Shown here piece by piece: positions 50,251 through 61,678 of a stretch of DNA of 64,000 bases; the first letter of the stretch is position 1, and each line of letters opens with the position of its first letter. Source of the stretch: Enterobacter wuhouensis (lineage in GTDB: Bacteria > Pseudomonadota > Gammaproteobacteria > Enterobacterales > Enterobacteriaceae); the NCBI RefSeq assembly GCF_004331265.1, contig NZ_SJOO01000003.1:186001-250000 (forward strand), in the 5' to 3' direction. Below the pieces are notes generated by a model that saw only the letters and a program-made list of their open reading frames with translations, had not been told where the DNA came from and ran no database searches. Made by a program: the position numbers and the translations under genes.

Positions 50251-51003
50251 TTATTCTGTTAATTTCTTCGCCAGCTTACGCCCGAGCGATTCCAGAATAT
50301 AGATAACGGGAATTTGAGTGGTAATATCGTAGACGCCACCGATGCGCGTCTGGGGAACATGCCAGGAGAGGTTGAAGTCAGCAAGCTTTGCCAGGCGTGA
50401 GTGTTCATGGCTGGTGATGGAGAGCACCTTACAGCGGTGCAGGCTGAACTGGCTGGCAAAGCGCAGGATCTCCTCGGTTTCACCCGACACGGATAAAACG
50501 ATCGCCAGCGCATTTTTCGCCATATCATTGGTCACCGGGAAATAAGGATCGTCAATATGGTTGCTGAATTTTCCAATATTCGAGAAAAAACGCGCGCCGT
50601 ATTTCGCCAGTGAGCCGGACGTCCCCGCGCCCACAAATATAATACGTTCGGAGGAGAGGATAATATCTACCGCATCATCCAGTAACGCATCGAACTCTTC
50701 ATTATTGACGCTTTTAAAGAAGCTGATAATTTCGCTGGCACCGAAATTCGCCTGCTGGGGCTCATTCTGCTCCAGGTAAAGCTTAAAGCGCACGCGAAAT
50801 TCGGAGTAGCCCTCGCAGTTGAGCTTGCGGCAAAAGCGCAGGATAGTGGTGGTAGAGACGCCAGCCGCGTCCGCCAGCTCGCGGATGGTCATGTACATTA
50901 CTTTGTCACGGTTCTTGATGACATAGTTGTAGACCATCATCTCAAGATTATTGAGACCGGCAATGGCGGAATGGGAGAACATGCTCACAATGGCTAAACT
51001 CAC
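50251..51003 (-). CDS. MurR/RpiR family transcriptional regulator
   Basis: A 250-residue regulator with an N-terminal helix-turn-helix ([22 protein letters not shown]) and a C-terminal SIS sugar-phosphate-binding domain ([20 protein letters not shown] around residue 125). Such proteins sense phosphosugars. It lies 116 bp upstream of bglA on the same strand and probably controls it in response to a phospho-glucoside. The GTG at 51003 is used; ATG at 50982, seven codons in, is a possible alternative. Only 29 bp separate it from divergent yqfB. Confidence 0.88.
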   Translation of the reverse strand: MSLAIVSMFSHSAIAGLNNLEMMVYNYVIKNRDKVMYMTIRELADAAGVSTTTILRFCRKLNCEGYSEFRVRFKLYLEQNEPQQANFGASEIISFFKSVNNEEFDALLDDAVDIILSSERIIFVGAGTSGSLAKYGARFFSNIGKFSNHIDDPYFPVTNDMAKNALAIVLSVSGETEEILRFASQFSLHRCKVLSITSHEHSRLAKLADFNLSWHVPQTRIGGVYDITTQIPVIYILESLGRKLAKKLTE

Positions 51004-51032
51004 TCATTAACTTTTCTTCAGGGAATAATAAC

Positions 51033-51344
51033 ATGCAGCCAAACGACATCACTTTTTTTCAGCGCTTTCAGGACGACATTCTGGCCGGGCGAAAAACCAT
51101 CACCATTCGTGACGAAAGCGAATCCCATTTTAAGCAGGGCGATATCCTGCGCGTCGGTCGCTATGAGGATGACGGCTACTTTTGCACCATTGAAGTGACA
51201 GGTACATCGACCGTTACGCTGGATACGCTAACGGAAAAACACGCAGAGCAGGAGAACATGACCCTGGAGACGCTCAAAAGCGTGATTGTGGAAATCTATC
51301 CCCATCAGAACCAGTTTTATGTGATTGATTTTAAATGTCTTTAA
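51033..51344 (+). CDS. yqfB: N4-acetylcytidine amidohydrolase YqfB
   Basis: A 103-residue ASCH-domain protein nearly identical in length and sequence to E. coli YqfB, which deacetylates N4-acetylcytidine. The reported catalytic residues are present: K21 and T24 (GRKTITI) and E74 (AEQENM). Its promoter must overlap the start of the divergent RpiR-type gene. Confidence 0.94.
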   Translation: MQPNDITFFQRFQDDILAGRKTITIRDESESHFKQGDILRVGRYEDDGYFCTIEVTGTSTVTLDTLTEKHAEQENMTLETLKSVIVEIYPHQNQFYVIDFKCL

Positions 51345-51354
51345 TGATGATGGT

Positions 51355-51440
51355 AACACGTGTTAGCTGAAATTAAACCGTAACTACCTGATTGTAAATC
51401 AGAAATATTAGGTTTAATTTTATTTTAGCTAACAGGTGTT
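51355..51440. repeat. Long imperfect inverted repeat between yqfB and yqfA
   Basis: The left arm AACACGTGTTAGCTGAA plus ATTAAACC (51355-51379) pairs with GGTTTAAT ... TTAGCTAACAGGTGTT (51411-51440), and an inner CTGATT-GTA-AATCAG hairpin sits between. The structure covers half of the 165-bp gap. It could extrude as a cruciform, act as an RNA structure ending yqfB, or be a regulator site. Confidence 0.7.
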
Positions 51441-51482
51441 CTCTGGAATCATTCTCAGTTAGCATAACCAGACGATGAATAA

Positions 51483-52169
<687 letters not shown>

Positions 52170-52193
52170 GTTTTTCCACCGTGCGGGCGGTTA

Positions 52194-52271
52194 CCCTCAC
52201 CCCGGCCCTCTCCCACGGGGAAAGGGAGGACACCAAAACCGTAGGCCCGGTAAGCGCAGCGCCACCGGGCG
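52194..52271. repeat. C-rich repeat followed by a REP-like element
   Basis: A CCCTCACCCCGGCCCTCTCCC copy (52194-52230) is followed by a REP-like GGCCCGGTAAGCG ... CGCCACCGGGC unit (52241-52271) in the convergent gap between yqfA and ygfZ. Both families sit side by side here, as they do after tktA. Confidence 0.8.
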
Positions 52272-52279
52272 ATACAGCA

Positions 52280-53260
52280 TCACTCTTCCAGTGAATACGG
52301 CAGCGGCTCGATGCTCAGTGTGTTTACGTCGTCACGCACGCGGAACACGCTGTCGGCTTCCATATCGTTATTCATCACCACCTGAACCAGCAGGCGTCCA
52401 TCATCCAGCTGTACGGCGGCTAACACCGTACCGGTACGACGCCAGTTTTCACCCATCTTCAGCTCGAGATCTTCACCCGCTTCCGGTACACGGCTTGCGT
52501 GGCCCGCCAGCGTCCACAGGGCGCGTTTGTTCGCTCCTCGGAATTTTGCGCGCGCCACCATCTCCTGACCCGTGTAACACCCTTTCTTAAAGCTGATGCC
52601 GCCCAGCGCCTGAATGTTGGTAGCCTGTGGAATAAACTGCGCGCTGTTTGCTGCGTCAATCACCGGCAGACCCGCTTCAATGTTCAATGCCAGCCACTGT
52701 TGGCTGTTGTTGAACTGCGCTTCACCGCGCAGCGCTTCAGTGACGCGCTCTGCGGTAGCGACATCCGTTACCAGCAGGAAACGCTCGGCAGGATGTTCAA
52801 ACCACAGGATAGAGGTCGCGCCTTCGCTGACGACCTGCTTTTCCGCATCCGGCAGTTCGCCGAACAGGTTTTTCAGCGCTGCGCGCGCCTGGAAACCCGC
52901 CACGCCCAGAAGAACATGTTCATCATCTGCGGCGATGGTGACTTTGGAAAATACCGCATATTTTTTCAGCTCCTTGAGCTGGGCGTCGCGCAGGCTGCGG
53001 CGCTCGATAAAGGCAAATCCGTCCTGACGACGAAACAGGCGCAGGTTGCTCCACATTTTACCTTTTGGATCGCAGTGCGCGGCCAGCAGGTGCTGGTGTT
53101 CAGTCATCTGACTGACGTCGGCGGTGACCTGGCCCTGCAGGTACTTTTCGGCATCGGCACCGGTGAGCGTTGCCAGCGCCCAGTCATCAAGAGTAATAAG
53201 CGTCAGCGGCAGACGCGCGGAGGCGGCGGGCTGGCGAGGAGAGAATGGAGTAAAAGCCAT
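52280..53260 (-). CDS. ygfZ: Folate-dependent Fe-S maintenance protein YgfZ
   Basis: A 326-residue folate-binding protein related to GcvT that supports certain Fe-S enzymes such as MiaB. The hallmark K226-G-C-Y-T-G-Q-E233 motif with essential C228 is present. The length equals E. coli YgfZ. It is divergent from sdhE; the 294-bp space between them holds both promoters and shows no gene or strong repeat. Confidence 0.96.
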   Translation of the reverse strand: MAFTPFSPRQPAASARLPLTLITLDDWALATLTGADAEKYLQGQVTADVSQMTEHQHLLAAHCDPKGKMWSNLRLFRRQDGFAFIERRSLRDAQLKELKKYAVFSKVTIAADDEHVLLGVAGFQARAALKNLFGELPDAEKQVVSEGATSILWFEHPAERFLLVTDVATAERVTEALRGEAQFNNSQQWLALNIEAGLPVIDAANSAQFIPQATNIQALGGISFKKGCYTGQEMVARAKFRGANKRALWTLAGHASRVPEAGEDLELKMGENWRRTGTVLAAVQLDDGRLLVQVVMNNDMEADSVFRVRDDVNTLSIEPLPYSLEE

Positions 53261-53539
53261 AATGGTATCCTGAGTTGCTTAACGCTTTGATAATGCCTAA
53301 TGGTAAAAGAGCCTACAGGCATTGCAAGCGCTTTCAGCAGGCCATTCGTGCCATAACGCGGTTATGCGTAGCGCCACGCAAAATGGTGTAATCCGCTGTC
53401 TTTGTAGGGATTATTTTGGAATCCGGCTTCCGGCTTGCAATATTCCAGTAATGAAACGGTCAAAAACACGTTACACTAGCGAGTGCTCCCGTAGAGAAAC
53501 AAAGAACACTGAACGGGGTACCGACTGTGCCAAACGTAA

Positions 53540-54212
<673 letters not shown>

Positions 54213-54219
54213 GCGCAGG

Positions 54220-54741
54220 TTAGCTAAACTTTTCAGCCATTTCGCCGAGGATCTGCTCGCACCAGTTTTGCAGGCGCTCGTCGCTAAGATCGTACTGGTT
54301 GGTCTCATCGAGCGCGAGGCCGACAAACAGCTGGCCGTCAGCAATAATCGGCTTCTTACTGGTAAACTCGTACCCTTCGGTTGGCCAGTAGCCGATGAAA
54401 GTGACGTTTTTGGGGGCCAGCTTGTCATGCAGCATACCCAGCGCATCGAGGAACCACTCGCCGTAGCCAAGCTGATCGCCCATGCCGTACATCGCAATGA
54501 TTTTGCCGTCGAGGTTGAGCGTATCAAGCTGATCCCAGAGGGCTTCCCAGTCTTCCTGTATCTCACCAAAGTCCCAGGTTGGGATGCCGAGGATTAGCAC
54601 GTCGTACTGCTCCATCAGCGTGACAGCGTCATCTTTCAGGTTATGCAACGTCACCAGTTCCGGGCCAATGATGTCACGAATTTTTTCCGCCGCCATTTCG
54701 GTGTAGCAGGTGCTGGAACCATAGAAAAGACCAATATTCAT
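54220..54741 (-). CDS. fldB: Flavodoxin 2
   Basis: A 173-residue FMN electron carrier. The phosphate loop YGSSTCYTE (residues 7-15) and the isoalloxazine-contacting [13 protein letters not shown] loop are clear. Size and position next to xerD match E. coli fldB, whose expression is SoxRS-controlled; the gene starts 101 bp from divergent xerD. Convergent with cptA, 7 bp apart. Confidence 0.95.
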   Translation of the reverse strand: MNIGLFYGSSTCYTEMAAEKIRDIIGPELVTLHNLKDDAVTLMEQYDVLILGIPTWDFGEIQEDWEALWDQLDTLNLDGKIIAMYGMGDQLGYGEWFLDALGMLHDKLAPKNVTFIGYWPTEGYEFTSKKPIIADGQLFVGLALDETNQYDLSDERLQNWCEQILGEMAEKFS

Positions 54742-54842
54742 CGCGTAACTATCTCAATTCTTGCTATGACATTGCGCGTAGTGTACCAGAAACCGGCGGC
54801 ATTCAGGCATAATGCCCGGATTGCAGAATCAAAGGGGCTGAT

Positions 54843-55739
54843 GTGGAAAAGGATCTCGCACTCATCGAACAGTTTCTCGATACGCTATGGCTTGAGAAGA
54901 ATCTGGCCGAGAATACGCTCAGTGCTTACCGGCGCGATCTTACCCTGCTGGTGGAGTGGCTGGCGCGCAGGCAGCTTTCGCTGGAGAGTGCGCAAAGCGA
55001 TGACCTGCAAGGGTTGCTGGCTGAACGTATGGAAGGGGGCTACAAAGCAACGAGCTCTGCGCGCCTGCTAAGCGCGATGCGACGTCTGTTTCAGCACCTT
55101 TACCGTGAGAAAATACGAGCAGACGATCCCAGCGCGCTTCTGGCGTCGCCGAAATTACCCCAGCGGCTGCCGAAAGATCTCAGCGAAGCGCAAGTTGAGA
55201 GATTATTACAGTCGCCCGCGGTTGACCTGCCGCTGGAGTTACGCGATAAAGCCATGCTTGAGCTATTGTATGCTACCGGCTTGCGCGTTTCTGAACTGGT
55301 CGGCCTGACGATGAGCGATATCAGCCTGCGTCAGGGCGTGGTTCGCGTGATTGGTAAAGGAAACAAAGAACGGCTGGTACCGCTGGGGGAAGAGGCGGTT
55401 TACTGGCTGGAAACGTATCTGGAACATGGCCGACCGTGGCTGCTGAATGGCGTTTCTATCGATGTTTTGTTCCCCAGCCAGCGCGCCCAGCAAATGACGC
55501 GGCAAACCTTCTGGCATCGGATTAAGCATTACGCCACGCTGGCGGGTATTGATAGCGAAAAATTATCGCCGCACGTTTTGCGTCACGCCTTCGCGACGCA
55601 TCTGTTAAACCACGGCGCGGATTTACGCGTGGTGCAGATGCTGCTGGGACACAGCGATCTTTCAACGACGCAAATTTATACCCATGTCGCGACGGAACGC
55701 CTGCGACAGCTACACCAACAGCACCACCCACGCGCGTGA
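54843..55739 (+). CDS. xerD: Site-specific tyrosine recombinase XerD
   Basis: A 298-residue recombinase (E. coli length) that with XerC resolves chromosome dimers at dif. The catalytic set is present at the expected positions: R148 (ATGLRVSEL), K172 (GKGNKER), H244 and R247 (HVLRHAFATH), H270 (GHSDLSTTQIYTH) and Y279. The GTG start at 54843 reproduces the E. coli N-terminus; an ATG two bases earlier is in another frame. It is a housekeeping gene, not a sign of a mobile element. Confidence 0.97.
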   Translation: MEKDLALIEQFLDTLWLEKNLAENTLSAYRRDLTLLVEWLARRQLSLESAQSDDLQGLLAERMEGGYKATSSARLLSAMRRLFQHLYREKIRADDPSALLASPKLPQRLPKDLSEAQVERLLQSPAVDLPLELRDKAMLELLYATGLRVSELVGLTMSDISLRQGVVRVIGKGNKERLVPLGEEAVYWLETYLEHGRPWLLNGVSIDVLFPSQRAQQMTRQTFWHRIKHYATLAGIDSEKLSPHVLRHAFATHLLNHGADLRVVQMLLGHSDLSTTQIYTHVATERLRQLHQQHHPRA

Positions 55740-55767
55740 GTGCCGACGAATTGTAACAGGATCACAT

Positions 55768-56481
55768 ATGAAAAAGTCTTTCGCGCTGTTCACCCTGCTG
55801 GCAGCCTCTTTTACCGGTTTTGCTCATGCTGACGATGCAGCCATCAAACAGTCCCTGACCAAGCTCGGCGTCTCGAGCAGCGACATTCAGCCTGCGCCGG
55901 TAGCCGGTATGAAAACCGTGTTGACCAACAGCGGCGTGCTGTACGTCACCGAAGACGGCAAACACATTATTCAGGGGCCAATGTACGACGTGAGCGGCGC
56001 GCAGCCGGTCAACGTGACCAATCAGCTGCTGATGAAAAACCTGAACGCGCTCGAAAAAGAGATGATCGTCTATAAAGCGGCGCAGGAAAAACACGTCATT
56101 ACCGTCTTCACAGACATCACCTGCGGCTACTGCCACAAGCTGCATGAAGAGATGAAAGACTACAACGCGCTGGGCATTACCGTGCGTTACCTGGCCTTCC
56201 CGCGTGCGGGCGTGCAGAGCCAGCCAGAGCAGGACATGAAGGCTATCTGGTGTGCGAAAGACCGCAACAAAGCCTTCGATGATGCGATGAACGGTAAGGG
56301 CGTTAAGCCCGCGTCCTGTGATATCGATATCGCGAACCACTATGCGCTGGGCGTGCAGTTTGGCGTTAACGGCACGCCAGCCATTGTGCTGAGCAACGGC
56401 TACGTGGTGCCGGGCTATCAGGGGCCAAAAGAGATGAAAGAGTTCCTCGACGCGCACCAGAAACAGACCGGTGGTAAATAA
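55768..56481 (+). CDS. dsbC: Protein disulfide isomerase DsbC
   Basis: A 237-residue periplasmic protein with signal peptide (1-21, cleavage after AHA), N-terminal dimerisation domain and a thioredoxin domain with the active site C119-G-Y-C122. It reshuffles wrong disulfides and is kept reduced by DsbD. A second cysteine pair (AIWCAKD, PASCDID) is also conserved. The start at 55768 begins the signal peptide; an upstream in-frame reading lies within xerD. Confidence 0.96.
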   Translation: MKKSFALFTLLAASFTGFAHADDAAIKQSLTKLGVSSSDIQPAPVAGMKTVLTNSGVLYVTEDGKHIIQGPMYDVSGAQPVNVTNQLLMKNLNALEKEMIVYKAAQEKHVITVFTDITCGYCHKLHEEMKDYNALGITVRYLAFPRAGVQSQPEQDMKAIWCAKDRNKAFDDAMNGKGVKPASCDIDIANHYALGVQFGVNGTPAIVLSNGYVVPGYQGPKEMKEFLDAHQKQTGGK

Positions 56482-56486
56482 TTCGC

Positions 56487-58220
56487 GTGAAAGCTCCGAT
56501 AAAACTGCGCCGCCGCGAAGCGGCCGACACGGCTGATTTACCTGACGATCTTTCGCCGCTGTTAAAGCGGCTCTATGCCAGTCGCGGCGTGCGAACGGCG
56601 GGCGATCTCGAACGCAGCGTCAAAGGCATGCTGCCCTGGCAGCAGCTGAGCGGTGTCGAAACGGCCACTGAAATACTCTATAACGCCCTGCGTGAAGGCA
56701 CGCGGATTGTGGTAGTGGGGGATTTCGATGCCGACGGCGCAACGAGCACTGCGCTGAGCGTGCTCAGCCTTCGCGCGCTGGGCTGTGATAACGTCACCTA
56801 CCTGGTGCCGAACCGTTTCGAAGACGGCTACGGGCTGAGTCCGGAAGTGGTCGATCAGGCGCGCGCGCGCGGCGCGCAGCTGATCCTGACCGTGGATAAC
56901 GGGATCTCTTCCCATGCGGGCGTCGATCATGCTCATGCCTTGGGGATCCCGGTGCTGGTTACCGATCACCACCTGCCCGGCGAAACCCTGCCTGCCGCCG
57001 AAGCGATTGTTAACCCAAACCTGCGGGACTGCGATTTCCCGTCGAAATCCCTGGCCGGTGTCGGCGTGGCGTTTTATCTGATGCTGGCCCTGCGTACGCT
57101 GCTGCGGGATAAGGGCTGGTTTGAGTCGCGCGGTATTGCAGCGCCAAACCTCGCGGAATATCTCGATCTTGTCGCGCTGGGCACCGTCGCGGACGTCGTT
57201 CCGCTGGATACCAATAACCGCATTTTGACCTGGCAGGGCTTAAGCCGCATTCGGGCGGGCAAGTGTCGTCCGGGAATTAAGGCGCTGCTGGAGATTTCCA
57301 ACCGCGACCCGCTTAAGCTGGCAGCAAGCGATCTGGGCTTTGCCCTCGGGCCGCGCCTGAACGCCGCCGGAAGGCTGGACGATATGTCCGTGGGCGTGGC
57401 GCTGCTGCTGTGCGACAACATCGGCGAAGCGCGCGTGCTGGCAAATGAACTGGATGCGCTCAACCAGACCCGCAAAGAGATTGAGCAGGGGATGCAGGCC
57501 GAAGCGCTGACCCTGTGCGAAAAGCTGGAGCGCAGCGGCGATACGCTGCCGGGCGGCCTGGCGATGTACCATCCCGAGTGGCACCAGGGCGTGGTGGGTA
57601 TTCTGGCGTCGCGCATTAAGGAACGTTTCCACCGACCGGTGATTGCCTTTGCGCCGGCTGGCGACGGCACGCTGAAAGGCTCCGGTCGTTCGATTCAGGG
57701 GCTGCACATGCGCGATGCGCTGGAGCGTCTGGACACGCTGCATCCGAGGTTGATGATCAAGTTCGGCGGCCACGCGATGGCGGCTGGACTGTCGCTGGAA
57801 GAGGCGAAGTTCAACGAGTTCCAGCGGCTGTTTGGCGAGCTGGTGACCGACTGGATTGACCCGGCGCTGCTGCAGGGTGAGGTCGTCTCCGATGGTGAAC
57901 TCTCGCCGTCCGAAATAACCATGGAAGTCGCGCAGATGCTGCGCGATGCCGGGCCGTGGGGGCAAATGTTCCCGGAGCCGCTGTTCGATGGCCGTTTCCG
58001 TCTGCTGCAACAGCGTATTGTTGGCGAACGCCACCTTAAGGTGATGGTCGAGCCGGTTGGCGGCGGCCCACTGCTCGACGGCATCGCGTTTAACGTCGAC
58101 ACCTCCGTGTGGCCTGACAACGGCGTGCGCGAAGTTGAACTCGCTTACAAACTCGATATAAACGAGTTTCGCGGTAATCGCTCCCTTCAGATCATCATCG
58201 ACAATATCTGGCCAATTTAG
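56487..58220 (+). CDS. recJ: Single-strand 5'-3' exonuclease RecJ
   Basis: A 577-residue DHH-family nuclease (E. coli length) acting in recombination and mismatch repair. Metal-binding motifs are VVGDFDADGATST (residues about 75-87), VTDHHLPG, NAAGRLDDMSVGVALL, and the DHHA1 motif KFGGHAMAAG; an OB-type C-terminal part follows. The GTG start at 56487, 5 bp after dsbC, reproduces the E. coli N-terminus. The weak start fits low expression in the xerD-dsbC-recJ operon. Confidence 0.96.
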   Translation: MKAPIKLRRREAADTADLPDDLSPLLKRLYASRGVRTAGDLERSVKGMLPWQQLSGVETATEILYNALREGTRIVVVGDFDADGATSTALSVLSLRALGCDNVTYLVPNRFEDGYGLSPEVVDQARARGAQLILTVDNGISSHAGVDHAHALGIPVLVTDHHLPGETLPAAEAIVNPNLRDCDFPSKSLAGVGVAFYLMLALRTLLRDKGWFESRGIAAPNLAEYLDLVALGTVADVVPLDTNNRILTWQGLSRIRAGKCRPGIKALLEISNRDPLKLAASDLGFALGPRLNAAGRLDDMSVGVALLLCDNIGEARVLANELDALNQTRKEIEQGMQAEALTLCEKLERSGDTLPGGLAMYHPEWHQGVVGILASRIKERFHRPVIAFAPAGDGTLKGSGRSIQGLHMRDALERLDTLHPRLMIKFGGHAMAAGLSLEEAKFNEFQRLFGELVTDWIDPALLQGEVVSDGELSPSEITMEVAQMLRDAGPWGQMFPEPLFDGRFRLLQQRIVGERHLKVMVEPVGGGPLLDGIAFNVDTSVWPDNGVREVELAYKLDINEFRGNRSLQIIIDNIWPI

Positions 58221-58309
58221 CGTCAGTAAAGCTACAAAAAAGGGCGTGGATTCGGTACAATCCCGCTCTTATCACCGCATTTTGACAAGCTCATAAAAGA
58301 AAACAGACC

Positions 58310-59408
58310 ATGTTTGAAATTAATCCGGTAAAAAACCGCATTCAGGACCTCACGGAGCGCTCTGACGTTCTTAGGGGGTATCTTTGACTACGATGCCAAG
58401 AAAGAGCGTCTGGAAGAAGTAAACGCCGAGCTGGAACAGCCGGACGTCTGGAACGAACCTGAACGCGCACAGGCGCTGGGTAAGGAACGTTCCTCCCTCG
58501 AAGCCATTGTAGATACCCTCGACCAGATGTCACAGGGGCTGGAAGATGTCTCGGGTCTGTTAGAGCTGGCTGTTGAAGCCGACGACGAAGAAACCTTTAA
58601 CGAAGCCGTGGCTGAACTCGACGTTCTGGAAGAGAAGCTGGCGCAGCTTGAATTCCGTCGTATGTTCTCCGGTGAATATGACAGCGCCGACTGCTATCTC
58701 GATATTCAGGCCGGTTCTGGCGGTACGGAAGCGCAGGACTGGGCGAGCATGCTGGCGCGTATGTACCTGCGTTGGGCGGAAGCGCGCGGTTTCAAAACCG
58801 AAATCATCGAAGAATCTGAAGGTGAAGTCGCGGGTCTGAAATCCATCACCATTAAGATTATTGGCGATTACGCCTACGGCTGGCTGCGTACTGAAACCGG
58901 CGTTCATCGCCTGGTGCGTAAGAGCCCGTTCGACTCCGGCGGCCGTCGCCATACCTCTTTCAGCTCCGCGTTTGTTTACCCGGAAGTGAAAGACGATATC
59001 GATATCGAAATCAACCCGGCCGATCTGCGAATCGACGTTTACCGCGCATCCGGTGCGGGTGGTCAGCACGTTAACCGTACGGAATCTGCGGTGCGTATCA
59101 CCCACATTCCAACCAACACGGTAACGCAGTGCCAGAACGACCGTTCCCAGCATAAGAACAAAGACCAGGCCATGAAGCAGATGAAAGCGAAGCTTTATGA
59201 GCTGGAAATGCAGAAGAAAAATGCTGAGAAACAGGCGATGGAAGACAACAAGTCCGATATCGGCTGGGGCAGCCAGATCCGTTCTTACGTCCTTGATGAC
59301 TCCCGCATCAAAGACCTGCGTACCGGGGTTGAAACCCGTAACACGCAGGCGGTGCTGGACGGCAGCCTGGACCAATTTATCGAAGCAAGTTTGAAAGCAG
59401 GGTTATGA
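58310..59408 (+). CDS. prfB: Peptide chain release factor 2, programmed +1 frameshift
   Basis: RF2 recognises UGA and UAA. The gene is read as 58310-58384 joined to 58386-59408: 25 codons, an in-frame TGA at 58385-58387, then a +1 shift into the main frame, giving 365 residues as in E. coli. The stop-recognition SPF ([10 protein letters not shown]) and the catalytic G250-G251-Q252 are present. Residue 246 is Ala, the fully active form, not the Thr of E. coli K-12. It is not a pseudogene. lysS follows 9 bp downstream. Confidence 0.97.
58373..58388 (+). promoter_or_regulatory. prfB frameshift signal
   Basis: An internal Shine-Dalgarno AGGGGG (58373-58378), the slippery CTT codon (58382-58384) and TGA followed by C (58385-58388) match the classical RF2 autoregulatory shift site. 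When RF2 is scarce the ribosome pauses at TGA and slips to read GAC. Confidence 0.97.
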
Positions 59409-59417
59409 GGAACCAAC

Positions 59418-60935
59418 ATGTCTGAACAACAAGCACAGGGCGCTGACGCGGTAGTCGATCTTAATAACGAACTGAAAACCCGCCGCGAGAAGCTGGCAGC
59501 GCTGCGCGAGCAGGGCGTGCCGTTCCCGAACGATTTTCGTCGTGACCACACCTCAGACCAACTGCACGCAGAATTCGACGGTAAAGAGAACGAAGAGCTT
59601 GAAGCGCTGAACGTTGAAGTGTCCGTGGCTGGCCGTATGATGACCCGTCGTATCATGGGTAAAGCGTCCTTCGTAACGCTGCAGGACGTTGGCGGCCGTA
59701 TTCAGCTGTACGTCTCCCGTGACGACCTGCCGGAAGGCATCTATAACGAGCAGTTCAAGAAGTGGGATCTGGGCGATATCCTGGGCGCGAAGGGTAAGCT
59801 GTTCAAAACCAAAACCGGTGAATTGTCTATCCACTGCACCGAGCTGCGTCTGCTGACCAAAGCCCTGCGCCCGCTGCCGGACAAATTCCACGGCCTGCAG
59901 GATCAGGAAGCGCGCTATCGCCAGCGCTATCTGGACCTCATCTCTAACGATGAATCCCGCAAGACCTTCAAAATTCGCTCTCAGATCATGGCCGGTATTC
60001 GCCAGTTCATGGTCAACCGCGACTTTATGGAAGTGGAAACGCCAATGATGCAGGTGATCCCGGGCGGCGCGTCTGCGCGTCCGTTCATCACCCATCACAA
60101 TGCCCTGGACCTGGACATGTACCTGCGTATCGCGCCGGAACTGTACCTGAAGCGTCTGGTGGTCGGTGGCTTCGACCGCGTGTTCGAAATCAACCGTAAC
60201 TTCCGCAACGAAGGCATCTCCGTGCGTCATAACCCAGAGTTCACCATGATGGAACTCTACATGGCGTATGCGGATTACAAAGATCTGATCGAGCTGACCG
60301 AATCCCTGTTCCGTACTCTGGCGCAGGACATTCTGGGCACCACTGAAGTGCCTTACGGTGAAGAAGTCTTCGACTTCGGCAAGCCGTTCGTTAAGCTGAC
60401 CATGCGCGAAGCGATCAAGAAATACCGTCCGGAAACCGAGATGGCCGATCTGGATAACTTCGACTCTGCCAAAGCCATCGCGGAAAGCATCGGTATCAAG
60501 GTTGAGAAGAGCTGGGGTCTGGGCCGCATCGTGACCGAGATCTTTGAAGAAGTGGCTGAAGCGCACCTGATTCAGCCGACCTTCATCACCGAGTACCCGG
60601 CAGAAGTCTCTCCGCTGGCGCGCCGCAACGACGTGAACCCGGAAATCACTGACCGCTTCGAGTTCTTCATCGGTGGCCGTGAAATCGGCAACGGCTTTAG
60701 CGAGCTGAACGATGCAGAAGATCAGGCGCAGCGCTTCCAGGATCAGGTTGATGCGAAAGCGGCAGGCGATGACGAAGCGATGTTCTTCGATGAAGACTAC
60801 GTGACCGCGCTGGAACACGGCCTGCCGCCAACGGCAGGTCTGGGCATTGGTATCGACCGTATGGTTATGCTGTTCACCAACAGCCACACCATCCGTGACG
60901 TGATCCTCTTCCCGGCGATGCGTCCAGTGAAGTAA
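59418..60935 (+). CDS. lysS: Lysyl-tRNA synthetase, class II
   Basis: A 505-residue class IIb synthetase (E. coli LysS length) with an N-terminal OB-fold anticodon-binding domain (about 60-150), motif 2 in [23 protein letters not shown] (discontinuous) and motif 3 [13 protein letters not shown] at the C-terminus. It is co-transcribed with prfB as in E. coli and ends in a strong terminator. Position after prfB favours lysS over the paralogue lysU. Confidence 0.97.
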   Translation: MSEQQAQGADAVVDLNNELKTRREKLAALREQGVPFPNDFRRDHTSDQLHAEFDGKENEELEALNVEVSVAGRMMTRRIMGKASFVTLQDVGGRIQLYVSRDDLPEGIYNEQFKKWDLGDILGAKGKLFKTKTGELSIHCTELRLLTKALRPLPDKFHGLQDQEARYRQRYLDLISNDESRKTFKIRSQIMAGIRQFMVNRDFMEVETPMMQVIPGGASARPFITHHNALDLDMYLRIAPELYLKRLVVGGFDRVFEINRNFRNEGISVRHNPEFTMMELYMAYADYKDLIELTESLFRTLAQDILGTTEVPYGEEVFDFGKPFVKLTMREAIKKYRPETEMADLDNFDSAKAIAESIGIKVEKSWGLGRIVTEIFEEVAEAHLIQPTFITEYPAEVSPLARRNDVNPEITDRFEFFIGGREIGNGFSELNDAEDQAQRFQDQVDAKAAGDDEAMFFDEDYVTALEHGLPPTAGLGIGIDRMVMLFTNSHTIRDVILFPAMRPVK

Positions 60936-60948
60936 GCCGTCATGACGT

Positions 60949-60976
60949 AAAAAAAGCCCCGAAAGGGGCTTTTTTA
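60949..60976. terminator. Bidirectional terminator, lysS / idi
   Basis: AGCCCC-GAAA-GGGGCT is flanked by an A-run on the left and T6 on the right, so it works both ways. Its right end includes the TAA stop of convergent idi (60974-60976). Confidence 0.92.
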
Positions 60977-61516
60977 TTGCGCCGCGAAAGACTTGAGCTT
61001 TTCGCGCGCGGTTGTGGCTTCCATCACCATCCACGGGCTAAATGCCCAGGGCGTGGCGTCCAGCGCGCGGAACAGCGCTTCCAGCTGCACCCACCGGTGC
61101 TCCATCACTTCTTCTTGATTTATCGTGATTTCGCCGGTGATGCGAGCGGCAAATACCGGGCAGATTTCATTCTCGACAATCCCGGAAGGGTCGATTTCAC
61201 GGTAGCGAAACTCTGGCGCAACGGCGGTGATATCGGTCAGTTCGGCGCCCACTTCGAAGCGGCAGCGGCGGATGATCGCCTGTTCAATCGCTTCCCCGGA
61301 CTGCGGATGCCCGCAAACGGAGTTTGTCCAGACGCCTGGCCAGGCTTTTTTGCTGAGGGCGCGCCGGGTGATCAGACATTCGCCTTTAGCATTAAACAGC
61401 CAGGAGGAGAAAGCCAGGTGTAGTGGGGTATCGGAGGTGTGCGCGGCGTATTTTTCCTGAGTGCCAATGACCATTCCCTGGTCATTTACCAAAATAACGT
61501 GTTCTTGAATACTCAT
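60974..61516 (-). CDS. idi: Isopentenyl-diphosphate delta-isomerase, type I
   Basis: A 180-residue Nudix-fold isomerase interconverting isopentenyl and dimethylallyl diphosphates. Catalytic C68 (SVCGHP) and E117 (NEICP), with metal ligands H26, H33, H70 and E115, are in place. The length is two residues short of E. coli Idi. It converges with lysS. Confidence 0.95.
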   Translation of the reverse strand: MSIQEHVILVNDQGMVIGTQEKYAAHTSDTPLHLAFSSWLFNAKGECLITRRALSKKAWPGVWTNSVCGHPQSGEAIEQAIIRRCRFEVGAELTDITAVAPEFRYREIDPSGIVENEICPVFAARITGEITINQEEVMEHRWVQLEALFRALDATPWAFSPWMVMEATTAREKLKSFAAQ

Positions 61517-61678
61517 TGATGCTCCAGTGCCTGAATGCCGTATGGTTCAGCACCATCAGCCGGATAATTATACTGCATTCTTATACGAACGGTTTGGCTT
61601 GCAGAGCGGAAAAGGGCTGACCCACATCAGTTTGGGCTGCTATCATAGTGCGCCATTCACGCTGACCGAGGATCTGTT

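Noticed and set aside
54843..55739. Tyrosine recombinase as evidence of a mobile element
   Set aside because: Length, catalytic residues and the dsbC-recJ context identify housekeeping XerD.
58310..58530. Apparent frameshift or truncation at the start of prfB
   Set aside because: The in-frame TGA with its internal Shine-Dalgarno is the known programmed frameshift site, so the gene is intact.
59553..61034. 493-codon open frame on the minus strand opposite lysS
   Set aside because: It is antisense to an unmistakable lysS and runs across the lysS/idi terminator; composition is typical of a shadow frame.
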